Positions 33,560 to 45,268 of a stretch of 64,000 nt of DNA are shown in pieces. Source of the stretch: Hexactinellida sp. DTS-2022 (lineage: Eukaryota; Porifera; Hexactinellida). The notes under the pieces are model-generated. The model worked only from the letters and a program-made list of their open reading frames with translations. It was not told where the DNA came from and made no database searches. Position 1 is the stretch's first letter. Every line of letters begins with the position of its first letter. The stretch lies in NCBI GenBank assembly GCA_028753945.1, contig JAPNXP010000015.1, positions 2,294,001-2,358,000 of the forward strand, written 5' to 3'. A program made the position numbers and the translations under genes.

Positions 33560-34810
33560 CCATAAGCCACCAAATCAAAGTATGTCCAATATTGATGGTC
33601 CTGAATTTAGGATAATCAAATCATCAATGGACGGGATAAATTATCGTTTGATGGATTTATCTACAATTTCCATCGCGACAGTAAAGATAAGAAACAATGG
33701 CGTTGTTAAGCGAAGAATTGTAAGGGCCGTATACAAACAGATCCATCAAATGTTTACAGAGGTTAGGTGAGCATAGTCACGGGCCAGAGTAGGAGAGATG
33801 AAATATTCGTGTTTTACGACAAGGCGTTAAGAGGCGTGCTCGAGAAACCCATGACAATCCTCAAGAATAATAGCAGAAGCTGTCAATAACTTGTCTGAAA
33901 CTGATAAGACCCTGCTACCACCTGAGAAAAGCCTGAAGAAATTATGCGGTAGAGCGCGGCCTACGCCATCATCTGCTAATCCGAAATCTCTATGCGATCT
34001 TCAAATTGATGAAAATTTCAGTACATTAGTTTGGAAAAGTTCTTGATTTATGATTCGGGCCCTGAATTAGATAGTATTATTATATTTGGCACAGAAGAAA
34101 ACAAGAATATCCTGTCATTTCTTCATTTTGGATGGCTGATGGTACTTTCAAGGTATAGGAAAGGGTAATGCGGAAATAGTTCGATTTTTCAAAATAGGAA
34201 ATAGTAGTTCGACTTTCATTTTTGTATTGTTGGACCATGGATTCAAGCGGGGTTTTCGAATATCCATGGTGTAGCAATACTGAAAAATTCGAACTATTAC
34301 CTATTTTAGTTTTTCGAACCATTTCCACCATACCATAGGAAAGTACAAGAATTAGGTCTACAAAATGGGTATTTGAACGATCCAGATTTCGCACTAATTT
34401 GTAGAAAGTTGTCTTCTTTGGCATATTTACCCCCGCACTATGTCGTAACAGCATTTGAACAGATTAAATCCCAATTTCCAACTGAAGCTTTGCCGCTTTA
34501 TTCTTATTTTGAGAATACTACCTATGCCGGGAAAAAGGATTAATTCGGATACCTACTGTGATTTGCATTTATTCCCAATTCCAATTTGGAATGACTTCAG
34601 TTAAGTTGCATACGGATTACCTACAACCAAGAACGCTGTAAAGCATGGCATCGTACATTTTCAGTAAATATTGAATGCCATCATCCCACATTCCATAAAT
34701 TATCTGATCCGCTAATCGTCGAGCAATCAAGCGTTGAGCTGAAGCAAGCACAATTTTACTGGAAAGCCACCTATTAAATCGAAAAGATCACTTGAAAACG
34801 AATCTATGCT
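33560..34810 (+). pseudogene. MULE transposase with FLYWCH zinc finger, pseudogene
   Basis: Remains of a Mutator-like transposase. At 33625-33750 a FLYWCH finger is readable (LSFDGFIYNFHRDSK, then QWRC, a stop, and KNCKGRIQTD). At 33990-34150 is the start of the MULE core (FLIYDSGPELDSIIIFG and the DGTF motif). After an inserted MITE (34164-34334) the core continues with LQNGYLNDPDF, LAYLPPHYVVTAFEQIK and LYSYFENT, and ends near 34790 with HPTFHKLSDPLIVEQ. In-frame TAA and TAG in the finger plus several frameshifts make it dead. Terminal inverted repeats were not identified. Confidence 0.78.
34164..34334. mobile_element. MULE-type MITE inserted in the MULE pseudogene
   Basis: 171 bp with imperfect ends GGTAATGCGGAAATAGTTCG / CGAACCATTTCCACCATACC and a perfect 9-bp duplication ATAGGAAAG (34155-34163 and 34335-34343). 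Nine bases is the usual Mutator duplication. Confidence 0.82.
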
Positions 34811-35867
34811 TGTACAACTAGTAATGAGCTACTATACTAAACCAATTCTCACTTATCTTAAGAGCTTTACCTTTCTAGCAACTTTTCTGTGTAGTTTATG
34901 CTAGCCACTATACATAATACAAAAATTATTGCTCAATTAATTATTTCATGAAAGTAAATATCAGCCCCATATTCACTAAATTAAGCAAGTATTTAAGACA
35001 TATTCACTAAGATGCAAGGATTTATCCAGAAGCGCGAGACGCTCCTTTTGGAGTATGATATTTGAGAAAATTTCAATTAGGAGAGCGAAAATTTGAAATC
35101 TTCTCCTATACCGTAACATTAATTTAGTATTTTTGGCGTATGAAAATTGCATCAGACCAGAATTAGGAGCGTATTTACAGATGGCTGTACTAGAATTTAA
35201 GTTAGTACATAATTACGACTAAGCAACTTATGTACATATGTTAGTTAATAGAATTTTCTTATTACAGTTTGTAAAAAAAGTTCGCACTTAAGTATGTACA
35301 TTGTACACTTAATTAATTAACTAAGTACATACTTACGTGTAGTACGACAATATTTATTATTCAATACGGCGGTAGATAATATCTACGTAATTAATCAATA
35401 AAATGTACAAAATATAATAACTCAATTGTTGTGTTTGTCTGTTTGTTCAGATTCTGTTGGTCAATTTGAATAAATAACAAATAACATTGAGCACTCACAA
35501 AAAGTTTGTAGTGAGACAAACCAACAAAATATGATAAATAACGTATGTTGATAGTTGATTACAATACAAATATATCATTGGCAACAACCTTATATGCATC
35601 TTTGTTGTCCACAAGGTAGTAAACATCCAGAGTAAACAATCAGAAGCCGCGGAGCGGGTGTGCTATAGAGAACTGCCGCAGAGCGACCAGACCAAAGAGC
35701 TCCTATAGTATGGAAATTCAACTCTTCTGATTTTCCTAACTATTTTCATTAATCAGAACCAATCTTGAAATAAGGAGTGCCGCGAAACCGCATCAATGAG
35801 ATAGGGTGCCAGAAGAACAAAATGTTGAGATACATTAACTTATAATAACTGTATGGCGTACGCAATG
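34811..35867. other. Intergenic; nothing recognised
   Basis: AT-rich, with short self-complementary stretches around 'AAGTATGTACATTGTACACTT' (35285-35330). No frame or element could be supported. Confidence 0.4.
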
Positions 35868-36167
35868 CTAATGAATTCGAGAATGAATGTCTCGCTTAAT
35901 AGCCATTATTTGTGTAATTACATTATATATTCGTCTGTTTTTTTGGATAAGTGTATTTTCTAACTGCAAATAATAAATTGAAGCGGAAGAATGTATTTCA
36001 ACCCTGTCATTTTGTTTTATATCAGAAATTGCCTCAATAATTTGTTCTTTGGCTCGATGTATATGATATTCATGACTGTTGTTAATATACTTAGAGGTGT
36101 ATTTCGAAGATATTTCGCAAATAATTGATTCAATTTCTCGGATATCAGTTATTGAGTTTGGCAGTAT
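35868..36167 (-). CDS. Unidentified open frame or exon, no Met start
   Basis: 99 codons open on the minus strand from after a stop at 36168 to a TAG at 35868. The product is charged and helical (e.g. ITDIREIESIICEISSKY, VEIHSSASIYYLQLENTLIQ, IMAIKRDIHSRIH). It has the composition of real protein in AT-rich sequence. There is no internal start before the last 13 residues, so it would be a 3' terminal exon. It lies 3' of the THAP gene remnant on the same strand and could belong to it or to an independent gene. No family was recognised. Confidence 0.35.
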   Translation of the reverse strand: MLPNSITDIREIESIICEISSKYTSKYINNSHEYHIHRAKEQIIEAISDIKQNDRVEIHSSASIYYLQLENTLIQKNRRIYNVITQIMAIKRDIHSRIH

Positions 36168-36429
36168 TTAGAAATATTTTGTCCATTCGCAAAACATTTG
36201 CGGATAGAAAACAATTAATTTCAAGATAGAGGTCAACTGATATATTCCGTTCTATCAGGTTGGGAGAATAAATGTTGTAAGATTATCACGGTACCATACT
36301 GACCAATTTTATTAGGTAAAGAGATGAAGTATATGTTTCATGTCTCAGTAATCAAACTCATCTGTATGGTTTTATTCAGAAATTCCTTTTCTTTTGAATC
36401 ATATAACTAGCGAGTCCGCTTCGTTAATT

Positions 36430-38048
36430 AAAGATGTTGTTGAATAATAAGATGGACATCCAGGCAGCAAACATGGAACAGCGCCTTCTTTCAACTTAGG
36501 CCGGCACGAGATACTTCTGTGAACGTCCCGTCTCCTTTGGGTATTTTATGGACATACCTAATTTCCGGAACGGGAAGGTATGGAACGGTACCATTCCGGA
36601 AAATCAAAGTACCTAAATTACGGAATTGCGCGGAACGGTTCCGGAAAATATGAATACCTAATTTCCGGAATGAAATTATTCCGGAAATTCAAATGCCTAT
36701 TTTCCGGAATATTCGATTCCGGAAATTATAAATACGTACCTAATTTCCGGAATTTTCGATTCCGTTAATTTTGATCCCTAATTTCCAGAACAAAGATACC
36801 TCCTTTCAGTTAAACCTCGATCGAAAGATATGTGCAATCCCGTGGATACCCTACCGAGACTCCGAGTAAACCAAAATAGTGATTCCAATTTCCAACCATC
36901 CTTTCCCGTCTAAAATTCCTATTTTATTTCTTTACCCCCGGCCCTAAATCACTATCCTTTCAGGGCCCGCTTAGTCCGAAATCGCTAAATGTAGGGATCA
37001 ATCCAGTGATATGGACTAGACCTCTGCGCGGGGTGGGTTAATAAATGCGGGTTACGGGTCAAAGGATCTGAATATTTTGTGGGGCGGGGCGGGGGAGGCA
37101 CCCGCATACGACCCGCGCAGAGACCCCTTAGGGATACCAGTGTTTCATTTAGACATTGACTCAAGTGATGGCAAAATTATCCTTTTCAGGAATAAGGGAT
37201 GGCGAGGATGTGACCGCGCACGAAAGCACGCTGTAAGGTAGGGGGTGCAAGGGCCCTAAATGAAGCCCTGGTTCCGTTATATATATTGTTAATTTAGGTA
37301 CTTGAGCGGTATAGATCAACTAAAGATTGATTAGATTATAAGTCTATAACAATATACTCACTCTATGCAAAAAGCGGGATCCCTAAATCGCTAGTGATTT
37401 AGGGCCCCACAAGAACACAATTAACACGGGCGTCGCACGGCTCTGAAAACTCTCCGGCCAAATAGTTAAAGTGGTCCGGCCAAAACCGGACCCTCCTATA
37501 TAATATAGTAGAATAAATGAAACTGGTCCGGCCATGGCCGTACCGCGTGCTACGCCTATGCTATAGGTTAGCTATTTCGGCCCCTGGGTCCCTAAACGCG
37601 CTTACGCCAGTTTGTTTCAATTTATCTTGATAATTTTGCACATTTAGTACAAAATAGTATATCAGGATGCAAGACCGAATGTTTCTAAAGTCTATAATAA
37701 CCAATACCTTGGGGGGCTATCCCGTTCCGTAATTTAGGTACTTAGATTTCCAGGAACGGTACCGTTCCGTAATTTAGGTACTTTGATTTTCCGGAATGGT
37801 ACCGTCCATACCGTTCCGTTCCGGAAATTAGGTATGTCCACTTTATGCGTCGCTTCTATGTCTTCTTCCCTGAAATGTTTAATACACACTCGCACTACCT
37901 TCATGTCATCAATATCATCACGACGTAGAGCCCGGATCCAAGCTTGTTTCAGTTCAGGTGATTTAGTTGGCATCTTGAATACGGGAACTCGGTCGTCTGA
38001 CTCGTTGTAGTTACTCTGGCAGCCCGGAGCTGAAAAACTGTTCGGCAT
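36430..38048 (-). pseudogene. THAP-domain gene (P-element-type), split by an insertion
   Basis: Starts at the ATG at 38048. The THAP zinc-binding domain is clear (SAPGCQSNYNESDDRVPVF, KSPELKQAWIRALRR, then VCIKHFREEDI), but the first zinc ligand is missing: MPNSF where the family has MPxxC. A 1289-bp element (36551-37839) is inserted right after the domain. Beyond it the coding sequence resumes (HKIPKGDGTFTEVSR) and, after a shift, shows GAVPCLLPGCPSYYSTT. That is the Pro-rich segment that follows THAP domains in P-element-like transposases. The lost Cys, the insertion and the shift mark it as a pseudogene. Whether it came from a transposon or a host gene cannot be told. Confidence 0.68.
36551..37839. 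mobile_element. Non-autonomous element with TTCCGGAA-rich ends
   Basis: 1289 bp with inverted ends GACATACCTAATTTCCGGAA / TTCCGGAAATTAGGTATGTC. Subterminal tandem 'CCTAATTTCCGGAA' and 'GGAACGGTACCGTTCC' motifs extend about 230 bp at left and 115 bp at right. The 8-bp flanks ATTTTATG/ACTTTATG differ at one position. Interior not recognised. Confidence 0.75.
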
Positions 38049-38602
38049 CTTGAATGTAAGAATTAGTCTCTAAGTCTAATAGCTAGGAACCCAAAATAAC
38101 AATAATATTAGGGAACAAGTTAAAAATATGTATTATCGCGTATATAATAGTAAATTATAAAGATAAGCATGTGAAAAATTAATTTTATTTTTGAAACAAA
38201 TATTACTAAAATTATGGTTGGTTATAAATGCCCAATTACTACTGCCTCCCTGTCTATATTTCAACTATAATTAATGTCTGGCCTTTTAGAGTAGGCTATG
38301 GTATAAGCTATGTATTTTTACTAGGGCAATAAATCGCTGCTCATGGTCTCGTGACTTTTGAGAAGTATTCAAAGATGTTGAGTTTTCGAAAATCGGACTA
38401 GTGGTTGAGATTCTACAGAACACGGCGAGCAAAATTTTTGGCTTAGAGATGTGGGAAGAAATGGGGAGGGTACCGTGCGGGAGATTAGTACCAAATTTTT
38501 TATACTTAATCTTTATGAACCCAGCATCAAGTTTTTCAGCGGCCCCACGACGAACGCATAATTTTCGATGTCATCTTGGATTTTAAAGATTACGGCTCTC
38601 TA
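38049..38602. other. Intergenic; nothing recognised
   Basis: Upstream of the THAP remnant. No repeat ends or coding frame supported; a 61-codon plus frame at 38401 has no motif. Confidence 0.4.
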
Positions 38603-38673
38603 CTAAATCCCAGAGGCGTAGCAATAGGCGGTTCATTGAACCAGGGCCCCCGATGTCTTAGGGGCCCCCAAAG

Positions 38674-39237
38674 GCATACCTGCAAACCTATTTGAGTCAT
38701 ATCCCTGTACAGGGCTCCCAATTTCTCCTGTACATTGGCCAAAATTCCTGTACACCTTCAAGAATTTTCTCGCTCGATGCAAGAGCGACGTCCAGGAAAT
38801 TACTATACACTTACATATAAAAAATTTGCACTTTGGAAAGGAGAAAGCATTGAATTATATACTGTACAGGGAATCCCTGTACGCTTGAAGAAATATATAA
38901 ATCAGTTGTGCCCAGGGGCGGTCGCAGGATCTGGCCAGCCCGGGGCAAAAGAGCAGCTTTTAGTATAAATCCGGGGCATGCTCCATATAATTATACTACC
39001 AATTGGGCTGGAATCCGGGGCAAAATATTTTAACCTGGGGCATTTGCCCCGGATGCCGCCACTGGTTGTGCCTTTATGGTCAATGCAGAATGCATGGCAG
39101 AATATACTATCATCACTGTAGACATTTTTAGGCATTATTTGACTCATAATTAGTAAATTAAAAATCCCTGTACGCCTTTCCAGAACAACCAAATAGTTAA
39201 AAATAACTTAAAATCCCTGTACGGTTGGCTGGTATAC
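38674..39237. mobile_element. GCATACCTGC/CCTGTACAGGG element, nested
   Basis: Ends GCATACCTGCAAACC / GGTTGGCTGGTATAC; the interior repeats 'CCCTGTACAGGG' and variants. A shorter relative with a clean 4-bp duplication is at 59359-59702. It contains a further hAT MITE at 38913-39064. Confidence 0.7.
38913..39064. mobile_element. hAT-type MITE, nested
   Basis: 152 bp with ends CAGGGGCGGTCGC / GATGCCGCCACTG and a perfect 8-bp duplication GTTGTGCC (38905-38912 and 39065-39072). Confidence 0.88.
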
Positions 39238-39781
39238 TAAAAGGTCCCAAAATTCTCCATATGCAGATATACTTCAATCATACTTCGTCAGAATGCGGGA
39301 AATGCCATTTCGAACCCAAATTTACCCAGATGCATGCCGCGAACCTCCTTAAAATTTACTACTCCAATTTGAACTAGTGGGGCTGTCACGAAAAAATTGG
39401 TCCGGGACCAATTTTGGCCTGCCACAAATGGTCCTAGGTTGCTAAAATAGGTCCGACCTAAACTTTTTGCTAGATCGCATTGTTAGATCGCACTAAAGTT
39501 GCTAAAACAGACCTCCCACTAGTGCGAAATTGTGTAGCACAATCAATAATTAAATTGAAAATGTATCTTTTTCTAATTGTCTACTATGGTTCAGGGGGAA
39601 AAGGAGTCCCTTGTAAGTATGAAGGCATGAATAATAGTGAAAAGAATTGGTTTTGTAATTGTGATATATGGAGTTACGGCGTAAAGAATCAACTTTGTAA
39701 TTGTGTATTATTGAATATTGTGAAAACATTTGCATCTCTATGTATTCTTGTGTTGATGAATGATAAAAGCTATATAATTAC

Positions 39782-40165
39782 TGTGCCGACTATACTACAG
39801 TATAGTGGCCCAGTTCTAATCTTACTGCCTTGGTTAGTTATTACTGTGCCGACTATACTATAGTATAGTGGCCCAGTTCTAATCTTACTGCCTTGGTTAT
39901 TATTATTACTGTGCCGACTATACTATAGTATAGTGGCCCAGTTCTAATCTTAGTGCTTTGGTTTGTTGTTATTATTATTATTACTGTGCCGACTATACTA
40001 TAGTATAGTGGCCCAGTTCTAATCTTAGTGCTTTGGTTAGTTATTACTGTGCCGACTATACTATAGTATAGTGGCCCAGTTCTAATCTTAGTGCTTTGGT
40101 TAGTTATTACTGTGCCGACTATACTATAGTATAGTGGCCCAGTTCTAATCTTAGTGCTTTGGTTA
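39782..40165. repeat. Six tandem copies of a 62-bp unit with a perfect palindrome
   Basis: Unit 'TTACTGTGCCGACTATACTA...' contains CTATACTATAGTATAG, self-complementary, followed by 'TGGCCCAGTTCTAATCTTA'. Spacing varies through a TTATTA microsatellite between units 3 and 4. Single copies cap the inverted satellite copies at 16.15 and 16.57 kb, so this motif appears to be the terminus of the satellite-bearing element. Confidence 0.85.
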
Positions 40166-42632
40166 GTTATTAGTCCGTAGCCTATCTACTGAACAGAGTT
40201 TTACTAACTAAGAGCCGAAATTTTCAGGATATGTGTCTCATGGGTTACAGATGTGCACCTGGGGTCACGTTTTATTATCACATTTTTTTGGACACATTTT
40301 TGCACCTGTTTAATATTAGAAAAAGAACAATAAATAGTGCGCGAATATTCTATTTATATGCATTCGATAGAGAATTAAATTCTACACCTTGTCACAGTGC
40401 ACGAATTTTTAAATTGGGTTTCGTTTGTGCCACAATTGAGTTGGAAAATTCCTTTGTTTACTAACACTTCAGTTCAATTGAAAGTGTTAAATCTAATTCT
40501 ATTGTTTCAACTCGTTATTATAATATTGATTCAACTTGTGAGATCGAGTAGGCTTCTATTTTCCAATTGGAAAAAAAGATTATATATTTCACAACAACGA
40601 CAGATTATGTGATTATATTTACTTCTGCGAGAATATTATTGCACTCTTAATATACTGACGTAATTAATTATAATTAATTCAGTCAGTATATTACTTATAT
40701 AGATGCTTATAATTTGTTTATTAGGGGTTATCGAGAGTGCTTAATTGAAATTTGATAACAAAATAATTAATTAATTATTCATGACAAAATAATTTAATTT
40801 AATAATTGTAAGTTGACATTGAAATTGGTGTTAAATAATAAATAATATTAATTATTATTTATACTAATTAATTAAATATCATAAATCTCAGAAATCAAAT
40901 AAGATAGAAACAAACTTCCAATTTATCAATTGATCCTTATGCCACGTAACACCTATAAAAGTGGGTCTTGACACCTTGAGGTGATGATGACATCGTAAAA
41001 AAAATGTGTTTTCACAATTTTGTGAATTATATAATTCAAATGGGTCGGTTCGTTTTGGGTGATGACCCAGAGCTCACATAAATAATGCTGAGTCATCAGC
41101 TATTATATTCTACTGAAACTTGAATATCTTTGAAATGAAGTGAGCATAAACGAAATTTACAACTCACTAAGGGTCGTTGCCTACAGAAACACCTTTTTGA
41201 AATAATTTAACACCTTCATAGTGATGATGACATGGCGGAAAAAAAAATCCAAAATTGCAGCTGTGCCGACAGCATGTTCCATTGGAGGCACTATCAATAA
41301 GCCACCACCAAAATATAGTGCCACCAAAGGAACATGCGTCGGCACAGCTGCAATTTTGGATTTTTTATTAGTCCGTAGCCTCTCTACTGAACAGAGTTTT
41401 ACTAACTAAGAGCCCAAATTTTCAGGATATGTGTCTCATGGGTTACAGATGTGCACCTGGGGTCACGTTTTATTATCACATTTTTTTGGACACATTTTTG
41501 CACCTGTTTAATATTAGAAAAAGAACAATAAATAGTGCGCGAATATTCTATTTATATGCATTCGATAGAGAATTAAATTCTACACCTTGTCACAGTGCAC
41601 GAATTTTTAAATTGGGTTTCGTTTGTGCCACAATTGAGTTGGAAAATTCCTTTGTTTACTAACACTTCAGTTCAATTGAAAGTGTTAAATCTAATTCTAT
41701 TGTTTCAACTCGTTATTATTATATTGATTCAACTTGTGAGATCGAGTAGGCTTCTATTTTCCAATTGAAAACTAAGATTCTACATTCCATAACAACGACA
41801 GATTATGTGATTATATTTCCTTCTGCAAGAATACTCTTGCACTGTTAATATACTGACGTAATTAATAATAATTAATTAAGTCAGTATATGACTTATATAG
41901 ATGCTCCCAATTTGTTTATTAGGGGTTATCGAGTGTGCGGAATTGAAATTTGATAGCCAAATTAATTAATTAATTATTTATGACAAAATAATTAAACTTA
42001 ATAAATATAAGTTGACATTGAAATTGGTGTTAAATTATAAATATTATTAATAATTATTTATACTAATTAATTAAATATCATAAATCTCAGAGATCATAGA
42101 AGATAGAAACAAACTTTCAAATTATCAATTGGTCCTTATGGCACGTGCCACCTATACAAGTGGGTCTTGACACCTTGAGGTGATGATGACATCGTTAAAA
42201 AAATGTGTTTTTACAATTTTGCTAATTTGATATTTAAAATAGGTTAGTTGATGTTGGGTGATGACCCAACACTCACATAAAATATGCTGAGTCATTAGCT
42301 ATTATATTCTACTCAAACTTGAATATCTCTAAAATTATATGAACTAAATGGAAACTTCCACCACTCTAAGGGTCGATGCCTTCTGTAACACCTTTTTGAA
42401 ATAATTTAACACCTTCATAGTCATGATGACATGGCGAAAATAAAATCCAAAATTGCAGCCTGCGCCGACAGCATGTTCTTTTGGAGGCACTATAAATAAA
42501 CAACCAACAAAATATAGTGCCACCAAAGGAACATGCGTCGGCACAGGCTGCAATTTTGGATTTTTATTTGTCCGTATCCTCTCCACAGAACAGAGTTTTA
42601 TTAACTAAGAGCCCAAATTTTCCATATATTAA

Positions 42633-42730
42633 AAAGTACACTGGACATGTCCATTAGGTACACTGGACATGTCCGTTAGGTACACTGGACATGTCCGTTA
42701 GGTACACTGGACATGTCCGTTATGTACATA
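42633..42730. repeat. Left subterminal 22-bp repeats of the KDZ element
   Basis: Four units GTACACTGGACATGTCC(A/G)TTAG; the palindrome GGACATGTCC starts at 42643, 42665, 42687 and 42709. Probable transposase binding sites. Confidence 0.9.
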
Positions 42731-42947
42731 GTGATAAGATGTTTGTGGTTTACAAACTGTGAGAAGATTTTGTTGTTTATCATATTTAATTAGGACTATA
42801 AATAGATCAAACTGAGCCTATATTGTGTCACTATACTTCATATATTAATAATTTCTTGCTATATTGACTAATAATCAAATTAAAATTTTGAACCTTCTTA
42901 TTCATCGAAAACAAATTTCTAAATTCAGTCAATCAGAATATTTTCGG

Positions 42948-45217
42948 ATGCCTCGTATAACCAAGGGTAACGCAAGGGAACATTTATCAGAAGCAATCCA
43001 AAGATTCCAAAAGGTTACAGGAGAATCCATCGGCGTAGTCTACTCCTGGAAGGGTGCATTATCAGTAATTGGTAACAATTATTTACGGGAACATATTTCT
43101 GAAACCAAAGAAATAGTTTGGAGATCTTTGACTTTCGAGCGATCAACAACACTAGACGACGCATCATACATTTTAGATAAAGAAGATGAAATGATGCATC
43201 TTCTAAAACAAGATCTAAAATCACTCAGTGTCTCGGTATTGAGGAAGATTTTGTCGTGGGCTACTCAAAAGGCACCCAGTGAGTTTTCCTGTTTTTCCAA
43301 CATGCACGATTCAACTGTGTTGTTCAACAATATTACATGAAACTAAATTAGTTGATGATCATATAAAGTTGCAACAAAGTATATCGTGCAATTTATATAA
43401 TTACGAGCCCTTCGGTCTCGCTTTTTTTAATAGCCAAAAAATATTAATTCGTAGTCTGCATACTTGTTTACCTTATAGGCTTATCCAACAAATGGAAGTT
43501 AGTCTCTAGTTCATTTCGAATTCTCCATAATTTGTTTACCTATTTTTGATAAACAACATCAGTAAATATTCATTTTTGAAATTTGTAAATGCGAAATTCG
43601 AAATCAGCATACTTGTTTACCTATAATAACATTTCGAATTTTTTTTCTCATATACGTATAAATGCGGTTTCTATTCCCCATCACTTTAATAGAATCTAAG
43701 CAAACAAACACACAAACAAACAACAATCGAGTTTTAATAAAATTACTTTTCCTAATGGAATATTTCAAATCAATTGGAATGGTAAAATCGTAATTCTAAA
43801 ATACTCGACTAGAATTAACTTAAATGACTTAATTATTGTAGGAAAACCGCGTAATTTTTGGGGGAACAGCGAATTTCAGCCTATATTTTGGCCTAAAGAT
43901 TTACCTTTTCTGAAAAAGTCAAAGAATTTGGACAGATCTACATTACTCATTGTAGTCCAATCAATACGCGAATATCTATACCCAGAACTTTGTGAGAGAG
44001 CTTTAACTGAGAGTTTTAGAGACAGGTCACCTATTCATTTAAAAACAAATAAAGATCCATTGGAAACTGAAATTAACGATGAAATTTTTACAAATCCAAC
44101 TGCTATTCCTTCAGTGATTTCCAGCCAGCAACAATCTCAAAATAATTCTCCCGGACCTAATTCTCTTGATCTTAATTTCAATTCAATTCCTTCTACTCCC
44201 ATTGTCTTATCTGGACTGCAACTCGATCACCCACGCTCCCCAGCTTTACTTATCCCTTTTTCGGATACTTCACCAGCTTCAATTATAAAACTATCTGGTG
44301 CAATTCCGTTAAGCCCTTTAAATGTAAAATTTATAACAATTTTAGATGAAAAAGTGAGGAAAGAATGTCTTAGAGAACTCTCAAATCCCAATACTTTCCT
44401 TAGTGATGTAACTATCAATGCTTTTGGGGTGAGTTTAATTAGGATAATGTTATTTTAAATAGCAATAATGGAATTTCTATTTCGTATTTTAGGTTCTAAT
44501 GAAAAACAACTACCCACACATTCTCGGACTTCAGGATACTATATTATCAGAGGTAATTATCGCTTTTTGAATGTACTTATACTACTAATATAATTAGAAA
44601 TGATACTTCATTTAATTTTATAGAATCGCCAGTTCATCAAAGCACCACTAACAAGTTTTCAAATCCATCATGATGGTGGATTACACTGGGTGTGCTCAAG
44701 GATTGATGATAAAGGAGATGTATCTGTTTACGATTCGATGTATCACCAGCACACTAGCGAAAAACTAGACATCCAGCTTGCACTTCTCTACCGTAGAGAA
44801 TCTGGAGATTTAAAAGTAACTGTGGAACCCCTACAACAACAAAGAGATGTATCGGATTGCGGAGTGTTTGCGATCACTGTTTGCATCGCATTGGCGAATG
44901 GTTTAGAACCTGACCAAATGAGATGGCGCCAAGCAAATATGAGAAAACAGCTCCAGAGTTTTATCAATTCGGAAAAGATATCACCCTTACCTACGCTTTC
45001 AAATCGACTGGCTTCAAATGTGAGTAGTACAAAACACGTTTATACCATCAAGTTATGGTGTCTGTGTCGGTTACCCGAATTCGCTTACAAAAACATGGTC
45101 ATGTGTCCAAGCTGTCATATATGGTTTCACAAACCATGTATTGGACTCAAGGATACTAGTCAAAAGGTACTCTCGTTTATATGCAGAAAATGCCAAACTA
45201 CAAAGATGAAAGAGTAA
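42948..45217 (+). CDS. Ulp1-like cysteine protease with C-terminal PHD finger, encoded by the KDZ transposon
   Basis: Exons 42948-43278, 43842-44428, 44493-44552 and 44624-45217, with GT/AG borders and phases 1, 0, 0 that join into 523 codons without a stop. The C48 (Ulp1/SENP) triad is complete: His in LHWVCS, Asp in VYDSMY, then the Q of LQQQRDVS and Cys in SDCGVFAI. A C4HC3 PHD finger follows at residues about 478-520 (LWCLCRLPEF, VMCPSCHIWFHKPC, FICRKC). The N-terminal 110 residues (GNAREHLSEAIQRFQ) are unrecognised. Such a protease could remove SUMO or another ubiquitin-like tag from the transposase or from chromatin at the target, and the PHD finger could read histone tails; both are inference. 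Intron 1 contains a Helitron-like repeat (43400-43742). Confidence 0.8.
43400..43742 (-). mobile_element. Helitron-like non-autonomous element in intron 1 of the Ulp1/PHD gene
   Basis: Shares 'ACGAGCCCTTCGGTCTCG', 'CAGCATACTTGTTTACC', 'AAATGCGGTTTCTATTCCCC' and 'AACAATCGAGTTTTAATA' with the copies at 27021-27585 and 18018. The TC end is eroded. Confidence 0.45.
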
Positions 45218-45268
45218 ACATGTGATCAAGTTATTTATTTAATGATTTAGTGAACTAAATTCAATTTA

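Noticed and set aside
39480..39863. 127-codon plus-strand frame at the left end of the 14.65-kb insertion
   Set aside because: It runs into the palindrome repeat, has no recognisable domain and no counterpart elsewhere in the window.
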